Shown: positions 1-9,602 of the stretch, one piece after another
Layout of the letters: every line of letters begins with the position of its first letter
How positions within the stretch are numbered: the first letter of the stretch is position 1
Assembly (NCBI RefSeq): GCF_027531705.1
Contig: NZ_JAPZSP010000009.1
Coordinates: forward strand, 1-64,000
Reading direction: 5' to 3'
Length of the DNA: 64,000 bases
Source of the DNA: Flavobacterium sp.
Lineage (GTDB): Bacteria > Bacteroidota > Bacteroidia > Flavobacteriales > Flavobacteriaceae
Notes under the pieces: generated by a model
Seen by the model: only the letters and a program-made list of their open reading frames with translations
Database searches by the model: none
What the model was told of the DNA's origin: nothing
Made by a program: the position numbers and the translations under genes

Positions 1-747
1 TTGAAGAGTTCCTTTTAAATACTCATCTCTATCAAATTTTGGATAAATTTCGTCAATCATTTCTAATTCTTCACGAAGTTTATCTGCTGGTTTTTGACCA
101 ATAATTTTTTCCAATTCAGGATTTTGAACATCAGAGAATGCGATAGTTTCCTCTATGTTTTTGCGACTATCACCGCTAAATAAGTTAATGTTTTGTTCCC
201 AAAGATTATAAATTCCCTGAAAATCATAACCCATTCCTATTGGAAAACTTAGTGGTGTAACATGTAAACCTAGTTTTTGTTCTACTTCATCCATCAAGTC
301 AAAAGCATCTTTTCCTTCACGGTCTAATTTGTTAATGAAAACAATCATCGGAATGTTTCGCATTCTACAAACAGAAACCAATTTTTCGGTTTGTTCCTCA
401 ACACCTTTTGCAACATCAATTACAACAATTACACTGTCAACAGCCGTTAAAGTTCTAAAAGTATCTTCGGCAAAATCCTTGTGACCTGGGGTATCCAGAA
501 TGTTTATCTTTTTATTTTGATAATTGAAGGCCAAAACCGAAGTCGAAACCGAAATTCCTCTTTGACGCTCAATTTCCATAAAATCGGAAGTAGCTCCTTT
601 TTTAATTTTATTACTTTTTACTGCTCCAGCTTCTTGAATTGCTCCTCCAAAAAGCAACAATTTTTCTGTTAATGTTGTTTTACCAGCATCGGGATGCGAG
701 ATAATTCCAAACGTTCTTCTTCTTTCTATTTCTTTTAAAAAACTCAT
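1..747 (-). CDS. prfC: Peptide chain release factor 3 (N-terminal part)
   Basis: This translational GTPase removes RF1 or RF2 from the ribosome after peptide release. The 249 visible codons start [20 protein letters not shown] and include the P-loop SHPDAGKTT, the switch I region around [10 protein letters not shown], the DTPGHKDF G3 motif and the [10 protein letters not shown]4 motif, in the order typical of RF3. HPDAGKTT and the GTPase region fit RF3 better than EF-G. The C-terminal half lies beyond the left edge of the window. The ATG is at 747 and no gene lies between it and the divergent PPIase gene. Confidence 0.95.
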   Translation of the reverse strand, partial: MSFLKEIERRRTFGIISHPDAGKTTLTEKLLLFGGAIQEAGAVKSNKIKKGATSDFMEIERQRGISVSTSVLAFNYQNKKINILDTPGHKDFAEDTFRTLTAVDSVIVVIDVAKGVEEQTEKLVSVCRMRNIPMIVFINKLDREGKDAFDLMDEVEQKLGLHVTPLSFPIGMGYDFQGIYNLWEQNINLFSGDSRKNIEETIAFSDVQNPELEKIIGQKPADKLREELEMIDEIYPKFDRDEYLKGTLQ

Positions 748-780
748 ATTTTCTGTAAATGGATTGCAAAAGTAGCAAAT

Positions 781-843
781 TTCAAATGACAAATAGCAAA
801 TTCCTATCTCCTAACTCCAAACTTCTTATTCCCAACACCCAAC
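781..843. repeat. Degenerate 7-nt tandem repeat, about nine units
   Basis: Read in steps of seven from 781, the sequence falls into related words. First come three units ending in aaat, then units such as tcctatc, tcctaac and tccaaac, and lastly tcccaac and acccaac. The period holds for nine units although the word drifts. It lies between prfC and the PPIase promoter and has no coding potential. Similar heptad arrays occur elsewhere in this window. Confidence 0.6.
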
Positions 844-890
844 TTTATGTTGCTTTTTTGTTAATAAATTTTTGTTAATAGTAAAGGCTA

Positions 891-923
891 TTGTTGTTTA
901 ATGCGTTTGAATTGTTATTTTTG
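891..923 (+). promoter_or_regulatory. Putative Bacteroidota promoter for the PPIase operon
   Basis: A TTG at 891-893 and TATTTTTG at 916-923 match the Bacteroidota -33 and -7 (TAnnTTTG) elements at suitable spacing. The start codon at 983 would leave a leader of about 55 nt. Confidence 0.4.
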
Positions 924-982
924 TTGGCTTTTAATTAGCAAATAGAAATTTATTTAATACAAAAGATTTAATTTTAATATAA

Positions 983-2947
983 ATGAAAATGAAGCAGTTG
1001 TTTTTAGGAGTTTTACTTTCCTTAAATTTAATTAGTTACGCACAAAAAAACACTAAAGAAGTTTTATTTACAGTTGATAATACACCGTATTACACCGACG
1101 AATTTTCAAGAGTTTATAATAAGAATTTAGATTTAGTTAAGGATGAGTCTCAAAAAGATTTGAACCAATACCTTGAGTTATTTGTTGGTTATAAGCTAAA
1201 AATCAATAAAGCAAACAAATTAGGTTTGCAAAATGGTGAAAACTACAAAAACGAATTAAAAACATACAGAACGCAACTTTCTAAAAATTATTTGTCTGAT
1301 TCTAAGGTAACTAAAGAACTTGTTGAAGAAGGTTATAATCGTTCTTTAAAAGAAGTTAAAGCTTCACATATTCTTATAACCGTTGAGGAAAATGCTTCTC
1401 CAGAAGATACATTGGCTGCTTACAATAAAATTAAAGACATCAGAGAAAGAGTTGCAAAAGGAGAAGATTTTGGAACACTTGCGCAACAATTTTCACAAGA
1501 TCCATCTGCTAAAGAAAACAAAGGTAACTTGGGTTATTTTTCGGCTTTCAGAATGATTTATCCTTTTGAATCGGCTGCTTATAAAACGCCAGTTGGTAAA
1601 GTTTCAAATCCAGTAAGAACTCGTTTTGGTTATCATATTATTAAAGTTGAAGACATTCGTGACAATCGTGGTGAAGTTTCGGTTGCTCACATAATGGTTC
1701 TAAATCCTGAAAAACCTGAAGATGCACCAACTGCCAAAACTAAGATTGATGATATTTATAAAAAATTAAATCAAGGCGAAAGTTTTGAAAGTTTGGCTAA
1801 ACAATTTTCAGAAGACAAATCTTCTTCTTCTAAAGGTGGCGAATTAAATCGTTTTGGTTCAGGACAATTAAGTTCTGAGGAATTTGAAAATATTGCTTTT
1901 GGTTTAACAACTAAAGGTCAAATTTCTGAGCCTTTTCAAAGTAAATATGGTTGGCATATTGTAAAATTGCTAGAGAAATTTTCAATGAAGACGCTTGAAG
2001 AAATGAAATCGGAGTTGGAAAATAAAGTTAGTAAAGACGATCGTTCAAGATTGATTACTAATTCTTTAACTGAAAAATTAAAAGTTAAATATCCAATAAA
2101 ATTAGATAAAAAAGTCTATGCAAATGCTGTAAAAGCGGTTACTGACAGTGTTTATACTAGCAAGTGGGATTTGCCAAAAGAAACCAAACTATATGATGGA
2201 AAACTTTTTGCAATAAAAGAAAAAACGGTTACTGGAACTGATTTCTTGAATTTTATCAAAATTAATCAAAAATCGGCTAGCAAAATCAAACCTGTTTCTA
2301 AATGGGTTGATAACGTTTATGGTAAATTTGTTGACGATCAATTAAACGCTTATTATAACAATAATCTTGAAAATGAATTTCCAGATTTTGCAAATGTAAT
2401 GGAAGAATACCGTGATGGTTTATTGCTTTTTGACTTGATGGACAAAGAAATTTGGGAAAAATCAAAAACGGATACAGTTGGTTTGAACGCTTTTTATGAA
2501 GCAAGAAAAAATAATTACATGTGGAAAAACCGTTATGATGTAGTTATTATTTCTTCAACCAAAATGGATTTTATTAAAAAAGCACATAAATTGGCAAAAG
2601 CTAATGTTTCTGCTGATAAAATTAAAGAGCAATTAAATCCAAAAGATAAAGTTGAAGTAATGTCAAATGCTGGTGTGTTTGAAGAAGGAAATGATGCGTT
2701 GCCTAAAAATGTAAAATTAGAAGAAGGTGTTTCAGAAATTATTCAGGATGGAGAACATTATTTTGTTGTAAAAGTAAATAAAGTACTTCCAGCTGGCCCA
2801 AAAACACTTGAAGAATGTAAAGGAAAAGCTATCAATGATTACCAACAATATTTGGAACAAAACTGGGTTGGAGAATTGAAAAAAGAATTTGCAGTAAAGG
2901 TAAATAAGGATGTTTTTGAAAAAGTAAAACAACAATTAAAAAAATAA
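983..2947 (+). CDS. Periplasmic peptidylprolyl isomerase with two parvulin domains
   Basis: A predicted secreted folding chaperone of 654 aa. A signal peptide of about 20 residues ends near SYAQ. Two parvulin (rotamase) domains follow, at roughly residues 125-227 (starting KASHILI) and 233-335 (starting AHIMVL). Each ends in the family signature GYHIIKV or GWHIVKL. The C-terminal 300 residues are lysine-rich and lack a recognisable domain. The gene is followed 34 nt later by a second parvulin-type gene, so the two probably form one operon for outer-membrane protein maturation. An alternative ATG two codons downstream cannot be excluded. Confidence 0.9.
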   Translation: MKMKQLFLGVLLSLNLISYAQKNTKEVLFTVDNTPYYTDEFSRVYNKNLDLVKDESQKDLNQYLELFVGYKLKINKANKLGLQNGENYKNELKTYRTQLSKNYLSDSKVTKELVEEGYNRSLKEVKASHILITVEENASPEDTLAAYNKIKDIRERVAKGEDFGTLAQQFSQDPSAKENKGNLGYFSAFRMIYPFESAAYKTPVGKVSNPVRTRFGYHIIKVEDIRDNRGEVSVAHIMVLNPEKPEDAPTAKTKIDDIYKKLNQGESFESLAKQFSEDKSSSSKGGELNRFGSGQLSSEEFENIAFGLTTKGQISEPFQSKYGWHIVKLLEKFSMKTLEEMKSELENKVSKDDRSRLITNSLTEKLKVKYPIKLDKKVYANAVKAVTDSVYTSKWDLPKETKLYDGKLFAIKEKTVTGTDFLNFIKINQKSASKIKPVSKWVDNVYGKFVDDQLNAYYNNNLENEFPDFANVMEEYRDGLLLFDLMDKEIWEKSKTDTVGLNAFYEARKNNYMWKNRYDVVIISSTKMDFIKKAHKLAKANVSADKIKEQLNPKDKVEVMSNAGVFEEGNDALPKNVKLEEGVSEIIQDGEHYFVVKVNKVLPAGPKTLEECKGKAINDYQQYLEQNWVGELKKEFAVKVNKDVFEKVKQQLKK

Positions 2948-2981
2948 TTAGCAATTAATTTAGTTGCTTTAAAATAAACGT

Positions 2982-4385
2982 ATGAAATTCAATAATATTA
3001 AAAATTTCCTAATCGCTTTTGCGTTGCTATTGACCAATCTTTCAATTGTTGCTCAAGAAGTTGTTACCGATACTGTAAAAAAACAAACTGTCTTTTCTGG
3101 AAAAAAGCAAAAAATTGACGGGATTATTGCAACAGTTGGTGACTATCTTATATTAGATTCTGATATTGACAAATCTTTTTTAGAGCTTACAAGTCAAGGA
3201 AATTCTGTTAAAGATATTACTCGTTGTCAAATGTTAGGAAAGTTACTTGAAGATAGATTGTATGCACATCAAGCAGTTCAAGATAGTATTATTGTTACCG
3301 ATGCTGAAGTAAAAACGAAACTAGAAGAACAACTTGGATATATGGTTGAACAATTGGGTTCAATGGAAAAAACGATTGCTTATTTCAAAAAGAATTCGGA
3401 AGAAGATTTCAGAGCTGATTTGTCTGAAATTATCAAAATGAATAAACTTACTTCTGAAATGCAACGTAAAATTGTTGATGAAGTTACGATTACACCTGAA
3501 GAAGTTAGAAATTTTTACAAAAAAATTCCGGAAAACGAAAGACCAACTTTTGGTGCTGAAGTAGAAGTTTCTCAAATTGTAATCAATCCAAAAATTACTG
3601 ATGAAGACAAGCAAAAAGTAATTGATAAACTAAAACAATTTAAGAAAGAAGTTCTTGAAGGTTCAAGTTTTGCTACCAAAGCGGTTTTATATTCGCAAGA
3701 TCCAGGCTCAAGTACGAATGGTGGTTATTATAAAATGAATCGCAGAACGCCTTTTGTCAAAGAATTTAAAGATGTAGCGTTTAGTCTTGCAGAAGGTGAA
3801 ATCTCTGAACCATTTGAAACTACTTATGGTTTTCATATCATAATGATTGATAAAATAAAAGGTCAAGAAGTAGAATTACGTCACATATTATTATCGCCAA
3901 ATGTTACTGACCAAGCATTGAAAGATGCTAAAGAAAAAATTATTCAAATTAAGAAGAAAATTGAGAATAAAGAAATCACTTTTGCTGATGCAGCAAGAGC
4001 AGAATCTGACGAAAAAGAGACAAAAGCTAATGGTGGTGTTTTGATAAATCCTAAAACACAAGATACCAAGTTTGAATTGACAAAAATGGATCCAAGTTTT
4101 TATTCACAAGTTTCCAACCTTAAAACAGGAGATGTTTCTAATCCAATTATTGATACAGATCAATCTCAAAAGAAAAAATATAAAATAGTTACTGTTACCA
4201 ATAAAATTGACGAGCACGCAGCAGATTATGCTAAAGATTATTTAAAAATTAAAGAGTTAGCTTTGAAAGAAAAACAAATCAACGCTATCGCTAAATGGTC
4301 TGAAGAAAAAATTAAAGAAACTTACGTAAAAATAAACAACGAATATAGAGATTGTGAATTTGCCAACAATTGGCTTAAAAAGTAA
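2982..4385 (+). CDS. SurA-like periplasmic chaperone/peptidylprolyl isomerase
   Basis: A 467-aa SurA-family protein expected to escort outer-membrane beta-barrels through the periplasm. It has a signal peptide of about 24 residues (ending VAQE), a SurA N-terminal helical region (about 45-170, starting DGIIATVGDYLIL), and two parvulin-type domains. The first ends in GFHIIMIDK and the second begins LRHILLSP. The second domain is more divergent. It sits in the same direction just after another parvulin protein, an arrangement that suggests division of labour between them. Its resemblance to SurA is good, but the E. coli gene name is withheld because two paralogues are present. Confidence 0.88.
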   Translation: MKFNNIKNFLIAFALLLTNLSIVAQEVVTDTVKKQTVFSGKKQKIDGIIATVGDYLILDSDIDKSFLELTSQGNSVKDITRCQMLGKLLEDRLYAHQAVQDSIIVTDAEVKTKLEEQLGYMVEQLGSMEKTIAYFKKNSEEDFRADLSEIIKMNKLTSEMQRKIVDEVTITPEEVRNFYKKIPENERPTFGAEVEVSQIVINPKITDEDKQKVIDKLKQFKKEVLEGSSFATKAVLYSQDPGSSTNGGYYKMNRRTPFVKEFKDVAFSLAEGEISEPFETTYGFHIIMIDKIKGQEVELRHILLSPNVTDQALKDAKEKIIQIKKKIENKEITFADAARAESDEKETKANGGVLINPKTQDTKFELTKMDPSFYSQVSNLKTGDVSNPIIDTDQSQKKKYKIVTVTNKIDEHAADYAKDYLKIKELALKEKQINAIAKWSEEKIKETYVKINNEYRDCEFANNWLKK

Positions 4386-4390
4386 CTTTA

Positions 4391-4425
4391 TATCTAATAT
4401 TTAAAATCTAATATCTACTATAAGA
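4391..4425. repeat. 7-nt tandem repeat between surA-like gene and moxR
   Basis: Five consecutive heptads fill the gap: tatctaa, tatttaa, aatctaa, and two more of the same pattern. The array ends exactly where the moxR ATG begins, so it occupies the whole region where a ribosome-binding site would lie. Confidence 0.6.
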
Positions 4426-5379
4426 ATGTCCGACGTAACAGCAATACAAAATCTAGTTCAGAAAAGAATTGAGCTTAAAAAAGAGATTTCAAAAATAATT
4501 GTAGGTCAAGACGATGTTGTTGATCAGATTTTATTGAGTATTTTTTCTGGTGGACACGCTTTGTTAGTTGGTGTTCCTGGATTGGCAAAAACCTTAATGG
4601 TTAATACTATTTCGCAAGCATTAGGTTTGGATTTTAAACGAATTCAATTTACACCAGATTTAATGCCTTCTGATATTTTAGGAAGTGAAATTTTGGATGA
4701 AAATCGTCAATTCAAATTTATAAAAGGACCAATTTTTTCCAATATAATTTTAGCTGATGAGATTAACAGAACGCCACCAAAAACGCAAGCTGCTTTACTA
4801 GAAGCTATGCAAGAGCGTGCCGTTACTATTGCTGGGCAAAATTACAAATTGGATTTACCTTATTTCGTTTTAGCAACACAAAACCCAATTGAACAAGAAG
4901 GAACTTATCCGTTGCCAGAAGCGCAATTAGACCGTTTTATGTTTGCCATTAAGTTAGATTATCCATCATTTGAAGAAGAAGTTCAAGTTGTAAAAAGTAC
5001 TACTTCTGATGCTAAACCAACTATAAATCCTCTTTTTACTGGGCAAGAAATTATCGATTTCCAGCATTTAATTCGTAGAATTCCTGTTGCTGATAATGTG
5101 ATAGAATATGCTGTTACATTGGTTGGAAAAACGAGACCAAATTCACCATTATCAAATGAATATGTAAATAATTATTTAGATTGGGGTGCTGGACCAAGAG
5201 CTTCACAAAATTTAATTTTGGCAGCTAAAGCAAATGCAGCTTTCAACGGAAAATTTTCTCCTGATATTGAAGATGTAAAAGCTGTTTCAGTTGGAATTCT
5301 GAGACATAGAATTATAAAAAACTACAAAGCTGACGCCGAAGGAATTACCGAAGAAATGATTATCGAAAAGTTGATGTGA
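4426..5379 (+). CDS. MoxR-family AAA+ ATPase
   Basis: A 317-aa MoxR ATPase, a family of chaperone-like AAA+ proteins that help assemble or activate partners, often with VWA-domain proteins. Walker A is GVPGLAKT at 49-56, Walker B is ILADEINR, and the sensor region reads ATQNPIEQEGTYPLPEAQLDRF, a strong MoxR signature. The DUF58 and VWA (Bat-type) genes that usually follow moxR are missing here. A terminator comes right after the gene. It may be cotranscribed with the two upstream chaperone genes. Confidence 0.92.
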   Translation: MSDVTAIQNLVQKRIELKKEISKIIVGQDDVVDQILLSIFSGGHALLVGVPGLAKTLMVNTISQALGLDFKRIQFTPDLMPSDILGSEILDENRQFKFIKGPIFSNIILADEINRTPPKTQAALLEAMQERAVTIAGQNYKLDLPYFVLATQNPIEQEGTYPLPEAQLDRFMFAIKLDYPSFEEEVQVVKSTTSDAKPTINPLFTGQEIIDFQHLIRRIPVADNVIEYAVTLVGKTRPNSPLSNEYVNNYLDWGAGPRASQNLILAAKANAAFNGKFSPDIEDVKAVSVGILRHRIIKNYKADAEGITEEMIIEKLM

Positions 5380-5397
5380 TTTCAAACTATATTGAAT

Positions 5398-5436
5398 AAA
5401 ACTCCTAAGAACAATGATTGTTTTTAGGAGTTTTTT
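5398..5436 (+). terminator. Intrinsic terminator after moxR
   Basis: Inverted repeat aaaactcctaa / ttaggagtttt with a loop of about 15 nt, followed by a T-run. Confidence 0.8.
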
Positions 5437-5522
5437 GTTTTATAAATTCAATCAAAATTTAACAATTATCAATTTTTGCTTCTTAAAATAAGATTTTGAT
5501 AAAAATCATCTTGCTAAATTCT

Positions 5523-5597
5523 CGTTTTCGTAAATTATTTATTGAAATAAAGATATTTGGCTAAAAATTTTTTAATGGTATAACGTTTTCGTAAATT
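5523..5597 (+). promoter_or_regulatory. Duplicated CGTTTTCGTAAATT motif upstream of aconitase
   Basis: The 14-mer CGTTTTCGTAAATT occurs at 5523-5536 and again at 5584-5597, 61 bp apart, in the acn upstream region. A close variant (CGTTTTCGTGAATCG) lies upstream of the GAPDH gene on the minus strand. This looks like a regulator site or a shared promoter element. A weak -7 candidate, GATATTTG (5552-5559), lies between the copies. Confidence 0.4.
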
Positions 5598-5627
5598 CGC
5601 ACTGCAAACATTAAAAACAAATTTATC

Positions 5628-7889
5628 ATGGCTTTTGATATTGAAATGATTAAAAAAGTTTATGGAACTATGGCTGAACGTGTAGATAAAGCACGTGAAC
5701 TAGTTGGTCGTCCATTGACACTTTCAGAAAAGATTTTATATTCTCACTTATGGGAAGGAACGCCTTCTCAAGCTTTTTCAAGAGGAAAAGATTATGTTGA
5801 TTTCGCTCCAGATAGAGTTGCTTGCCAAGACGCAACGGCTCAAATGGCATTATTGCAATTTATGCACGCTGGAAAGAAAACAGTTGCTGTTCCAACAACA
5901 GTTCACTGTGACCATTTAATTCAAGCAAAAGTAGGTGCAACTACCGATTTAGCTGTAGCTAATTCACAATCAAAAGAAGTTTTTGATTTTCTTTCTTCTG
6001 TTTCTAATAAATATGGAATTGGTTTTTGGAAACCAGGTTCAGGAATTATCCACCAAATTGTTTTAGAAAATTATGCATTTCCAGGTGGAATGATGATTGG
6101 TACCGATTCACATACTGTAAACGCAGGTGGATTGGGTATGTTAGCGATTGGTGTTGGTGGTGCAGATGCAGTTGATGTAATGTCTGGAATGTCTTGGGAA
6201 TTAAAATTTCCAAAATTGATTGGAGTTAAATTGACCGGAAAATTAAACGGTTGGACTGCTCCAAAAGACGTTATTCTGAAAGTGGCTGATATTCTTACTG
6301 TAAAAGGAGGAACTGGTGCAATTGTTGAATATTTTGGTGAAGGTGCAACCAATATGTCATGTACCGGAAAAGGTACAATCTGTAACATGGGTGCTGAAAT
6401 TGGAGCGACAACTTCAACATTTGGTTATGATGATTCGATGAGAAGATATTTAGCTTCAACTGGTCGTCAAGATGTTGTAGATGCTGCCGATAAAGTTGCT
6501 GATTATTTAACAGGTGATGCTGAAGTTTATGCAGATCCAAATAAATATTTTGATCAAGTTATCGAAATCAATTTATCTGAATTAGAACCACATATTAACG
6601 GACCATTTACACCAGATAGAGGAACACCAGTTTCTAAAATGAAAGAAGAAGCGGCGAAAAATGATTGGCCTCTTAAAGTAGAATGGGGATTAATTGGTTC
6701 ATGTACAAATTCATCTTATGAAGATATGGCTCGTGCTGCCTCTATTGTAGAACAAGCAGTAGCTCACGGAATTACTCCAAAAGCTGAATTCGGAATCAAT
6801 CCAGGTTCTGAGCAAATTCGTTATACTATTGAAAGAGACGGCATTATCGCTACTTTCGAAAAAATGGGAACAAAAGTATTTACCAATGCATGCGGACCTT
6901 GTATAGGACAATGGGATAGAGAAGGAGCAGATAAAGGTGAAAAAAATACTATTGTTCACTCGTTCAACAGAAATTTCTCAAAACGTGCTGATGGAAACCC
7001 AAATACACATGCTTTTGTAACGTCTCCAGAAATGGTCGCTGCATTGGCAATTTCAGGTGATTTGTCTTTTAATCCATTAACAGATACTTTATTGAATGAC
7101 AAAGGAGAAGCTGTAAAATTAAATCCTCCAACAGGTGATGAATTGCCAAAAAGAGGTTTTGATGTTGATGATAATGGTTTTCAAGCACCTGCAGCAGATG
7201 GTAGTGGAGTAGTAGTTGCTGTTTCTGAAACTTCTGATAGATTGCAACTTTTAGCACCTTTTGATGCTTGGGATGGGAAAAATATTTCAGGAGCAAAACT
7301 TTTAATAAAAGCATTCGGAAAATGTACAACCGACCATATTTCTATGGCTGGACCATGGTTACGTTTCCGTGGGCATTTAGATAATATTTCTAATAATATG
7401 TTGATTGGTGCAGTAAATGCTTATAACCATGAAGCTAACAAAGTTAAAAACCAATTAACGGGTGAATATGCTGCTGTTCCTGCTGTTGCAAGAGCTTACA
7501 AAGCGGCTGGCGTTCCATCTATTGTGGTTGGAGATCAAAACTATGGTGAAGGTTCATCACGTGAGCATGCAGCGATGGAGCCACGTTTCTTAGGTGTAAA
7601 AGCGGTTTTAGTGAAATCGTTTGCTCGTATTCACGAAACTAATTTGAAAAAACAAGGTATGTTGGCATTAACGTTTGCTAACGAAGCTGATTATGATAAA
7701 ATTCAAGAAAATGATACTATCAATTTCTTAGATTTAACAGAATTTGCACCTGGAAAACCATTGACATTAGAATTTGTTCATGCTGATGGTTCAAAAGATA
7801 TAATTTTGGCAAATCATACTTATAACGAAAGCCAAATTGGTTGGTTTGTAGCGGGTTCTGCCTTAAACCTAATTGCTGCCAATGCTTAA
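5628..7889 (+). CDS. acn: Aconitate hydratase
   Basis: Citrate/isocitrate isomerase of the TCA cycle, 753 aa. The iron-sulfur ligands appear as [10 protein letters not shown] and [18 protein letters not shown] lies near the N-terminal third, and the swivelling C-terminal domain carries [15 protein letters not shown]. Size and motifs resemble the mitochondrial-type aconitase common in Bacteroidota rather than the AcnA/IRP or AcnB type. It is a single-gene unit with terminators on both sides and a 250-bp upstream region containing a duplicated motif. Confidence 0.97.
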   Translation: MAFDIEMIKKVYGTMAERVDKARELVGRPLTLSEKILYSHLWEGTPSQAFSRGKDYVDFAPDRVACQDATAQMALLQFMHAGKKTVAVPTTVHCDHLIQAKVGATTDLAVANSQSKEVFDFLSSVSNKYGIGFWKPGSGIIHQIVLENYAFPGGMMIGTDSHTVNAGGLGMLAIGVGGADAVDVMSGMSWELKFPKLIGVKLTGKLNGWTAPKDVILKVADILTVKGGTGAIVEYFGEGATNMSCTGKGTICNMGAEIGATTSTFGYDDSMRRYLASTGRQDVVDAADKVADYLTGDAEVYADPNKYFDQVIEINLSELEPHINGPFTPDRGTPVSKMKEEAAKNDWPLKVEWGLIGSCTNSSYEDMARAASIVEQAVAHGITPKAEFGINPGSEQIRYTIERDGIIATFEKMGTKVFTNACGPCIGQWDREGADKGEKNTIVHSFNRNFSKRADGNPNTHAFVTSPEMVAALAISGDLSFNPLTDTLLNDKGEAVKLNPPTGDELPKRGFDVDDNGFQAPAADGSGVVVAVSETSDRLQLLAPFDAWDGKNISGAKLLIKAFGKCTTDHISMAGPWLRFRGHLDNISNNMLIGAVNAYNHEANKVKNQLTGEYAAVPAVARAYKAAGVPSIVVGDQNYGEGSSREHAAMEPRFLGVKAVLVKSFARIHETNLKKQGMLALTFANEADYDKIQENDTINFLDLTEFAPGKPLTLEFVHADGSKDIILANHTYNESQIGWFVAGSALNLIAANA

Positions 7890-7921
7890 TTAATTGGTTA
7901 GTAATACATTTTTGCAAATGT

Positions 7922-7952
7922 AAACTCCTAGGGAAACTTAGGAGTTTTTTTT
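7922..7952 (+). terminator. Intrinsic terminator after acn
   Basis: Inverted repeat aaactccta / taggagttt with a short loop and a long T-run. It lies only about 20 nt before the next start codon. Confidence 0.8.
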
Positions 7953-7972
7953 ATATATTTGAAAAAAAAGAC

Positions 7973-8638
7973 ATGAAAGCACTTTGGTTTTTTGAAAATA
8001 TTAATCTTTTTAATTTTTTATGTCCTCATAAATATTCTGAGTTTTCGGCTAATCATACTTTTTTAGACTATAAAAAAGGTGATTATATATATTCTGAAGA
8101 TGATAAATCGGATAAGGTTTTTTTAATCAATTCAGGAAAAGTTAAAATTGGATTTATAAATAGTGATGGAGATGAGATTGTTTCTGCTTTTTTAGGTAAA
8201 GGTGAAATTTTTGGTGAAAAATCTATTTTTGATGATTTGTCTAGAAATGAATTTGCACAAGCAGTTGAAGATAATACCTCAATTTGTGCAGTTTCACAAA
8301 CCGAAATGAGTGAAATGCTTAAGAATAATTCAGATTTTAGTTTGAGTATTTACAAATTTATAGGTTATAAATTCAAAAAATTAGAGAGAAGAATACAAAT
8401 ACTACTATATAAAGATACCAAAACTAGATTGAAAGAATTCATTAATGAGTTAGCAGAAGATTTTGGAATCAGTAAACCCAATAATAATACTGTTGAAATT
8501 AAACATCCATATTCTCAAAAAGAAATAGCTTTGCTGATTGGTACTTCGCGACCTACATTAAATGTCATGATGAATGAATTGAAAAATGAGAATTATTTGG
8601 ATTTTGATAGAAAACTAATAATCTTAAAAAAAAGATAA
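7973..8638 (+). CDS. Crp/Fnr-family transcriptional regulator
   Basis: A 221-aa regulator with an N-terminal cyclic-nucleotide-binding-like jelly roll (about residues 20-130, with GDYIYSEDDKSDKVF and GEIFGEKS) and a C-terminal winged helix. The recognition helix region reads YSQKEIALLIGTSRPTLN. There is no Fnr-type N-terminal cysteine cluster, so direct oxygen sensing by an Fe-S cluster is unlikely. An upstream in-frame extension exists, but the ATG at 7973 gives the usual family length and avoids reading through the acn terminator. It is followed by a beta-barrel gene and a DM13 lipoprotein gene in the same direction, which are its likely targets. Confidence 0.9.
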   Translation: MKALWFFENINLFNFLCPHKYSEFSANHTFLDYKKGDYIYSEDDKSDKVFLINSGKVKIGFINSDGDEIVSAFLGKGEIFGEKSIFDDLSRNEFAQAVEDNTSICAVSQTEMSEMLKNNSDFSLSIYKFIGYKFKKLERRIQILLYKDTKTRLKEFINELAEDFGISKPNNNTVEIKHPYSQKEIALLIGTSRPTLNVMMNELKNENYLDFDRKLIILKKR

Positions 8639-8706
8639 ATTTGTTTTTTTTGTTAGATAACTTACACTTTGTTGATTCAATAAATAGTATTTTCGAAATA
8701 AAAAAT

Positions 8707-9585
8707 ATGAAAAAGTTTATTTTAGGTGCTGTTTTAATCTTATCAATTAGTTTGTATGGTCAAGGATGTAGTGATGCTGGTTTTTGTACAGTCAGTAATT
8801 TTCAAGCAAATTTATCCGACACTATTTCAAGGAATAATTCTATTAGGTTTGGTTCCAATATTGGTTTTGCCGATAATGACGTAATTGTGTTTGGTTCTTA
8901 TTTGCAATACAATAGAATGTTATCAAATAGTGTAGATTTTGATTTTAAAGTGAATTATACAAATCAATCTGCTAATGGTATTTCTTCTTCAGCACTGTCT
9001 GATGTTTTTTTGACTGCAAATTTTAAGATTGCTAAAACATTCAAAGTAACCACTGGTGTTAAAGTCCCATTAACTGATGGTAATTTAACATACAACGGAC
9101 AATTTCTACCAATGGATTATCAGCCTAGTTTAGGAACACTAGATTTAATAATTGGAGCTTCTAAGAAAATAGACAAGTGGAATTTTGCACTCGCATTACA
9201 ACGACCTTTAACTCAAAATGATAATAAATTTATAGCACCAAATGGAAGCGATTTTTTTTCAACTAATAAGTTTGTTCGAGCTGGCGATTTGCTTTTTAGA
9301 ACCAGTTATTTATTTGTCTTAAATGAAAAATTAACTTTGAGTCCAAGTGTTTTGCCAATATATCATTTAGTCGAGGATAAATATACTGATATTAATGGAG
9401 TTCAGAAAAACATTGAAAACTCTAGTGGATTGACTATAAATCTAAATTCTTATTTAAACTACAGATTAAATGATGCTAGTGGATTAGAATTTAGCATAGG
9501 ATTTCCAACTATTGTTAGAGAGTCTAGACCTGATGGTTTGACAAGAGGATTAGTAGCCAATTTAGAATACAAAATTAAATTTTAA
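8707..9585 (+). CDS. Putative outer-membrane beta-barrel protein
   Basis: A 292-aa predicted outer-membrane protein. A signal peptide (MKKFILGAVLILSISLYGQ) is followed by alternating hydrophobic/polar strands and a C-terminal LVANLEYKIKF, typical of a barrel end. The cysteine pair near the mature N-terminus (CSDAGFC) is notable. The substrate is unknown. The ATG at 8707 was chosen over an upstream in-frame start because it places the signal peptide at the N-terminus. It lies between a Crp-like regulator and a DM13 lipoprotein, and the 17-nt gap to the latter suggests an operon. Confidence 0.6.
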   Translation: MKKFILGAVLILSISLYGQGCSDAGFCTVSNFQANLSDTISRNNSIRFGSNIGFADNDVIVFGSYLQYNRMLSNSVDFDFKVNYTNQSANGISSSALSDVFLTANFKIAKTFKVTTGVKVPLTDGNLTYNGQFLPMDYQPSLGTLDLIIGASKKIDKWNFALALQRPLTQNDNKFIAPNGSDFFSTNKFVRAGDLLFRTSYLFVLNEKLTLSPSVLPIYHLVEDKYTDINGVQKNIENSSGLTINLNSYLNYRLNDASGLEFSIGFPTIVRESRPDGLTRGLVANLEYKIKF

Positions 9586-9602
9586 CCTTAAATTATTTAG
9601 TC

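Noticed and set aside
7841-7972. Longer start of the Crp-like regulator
   Set aside because: It would overlap the acn coding end and the terminator. The usual family N-terminus starts near 7973.
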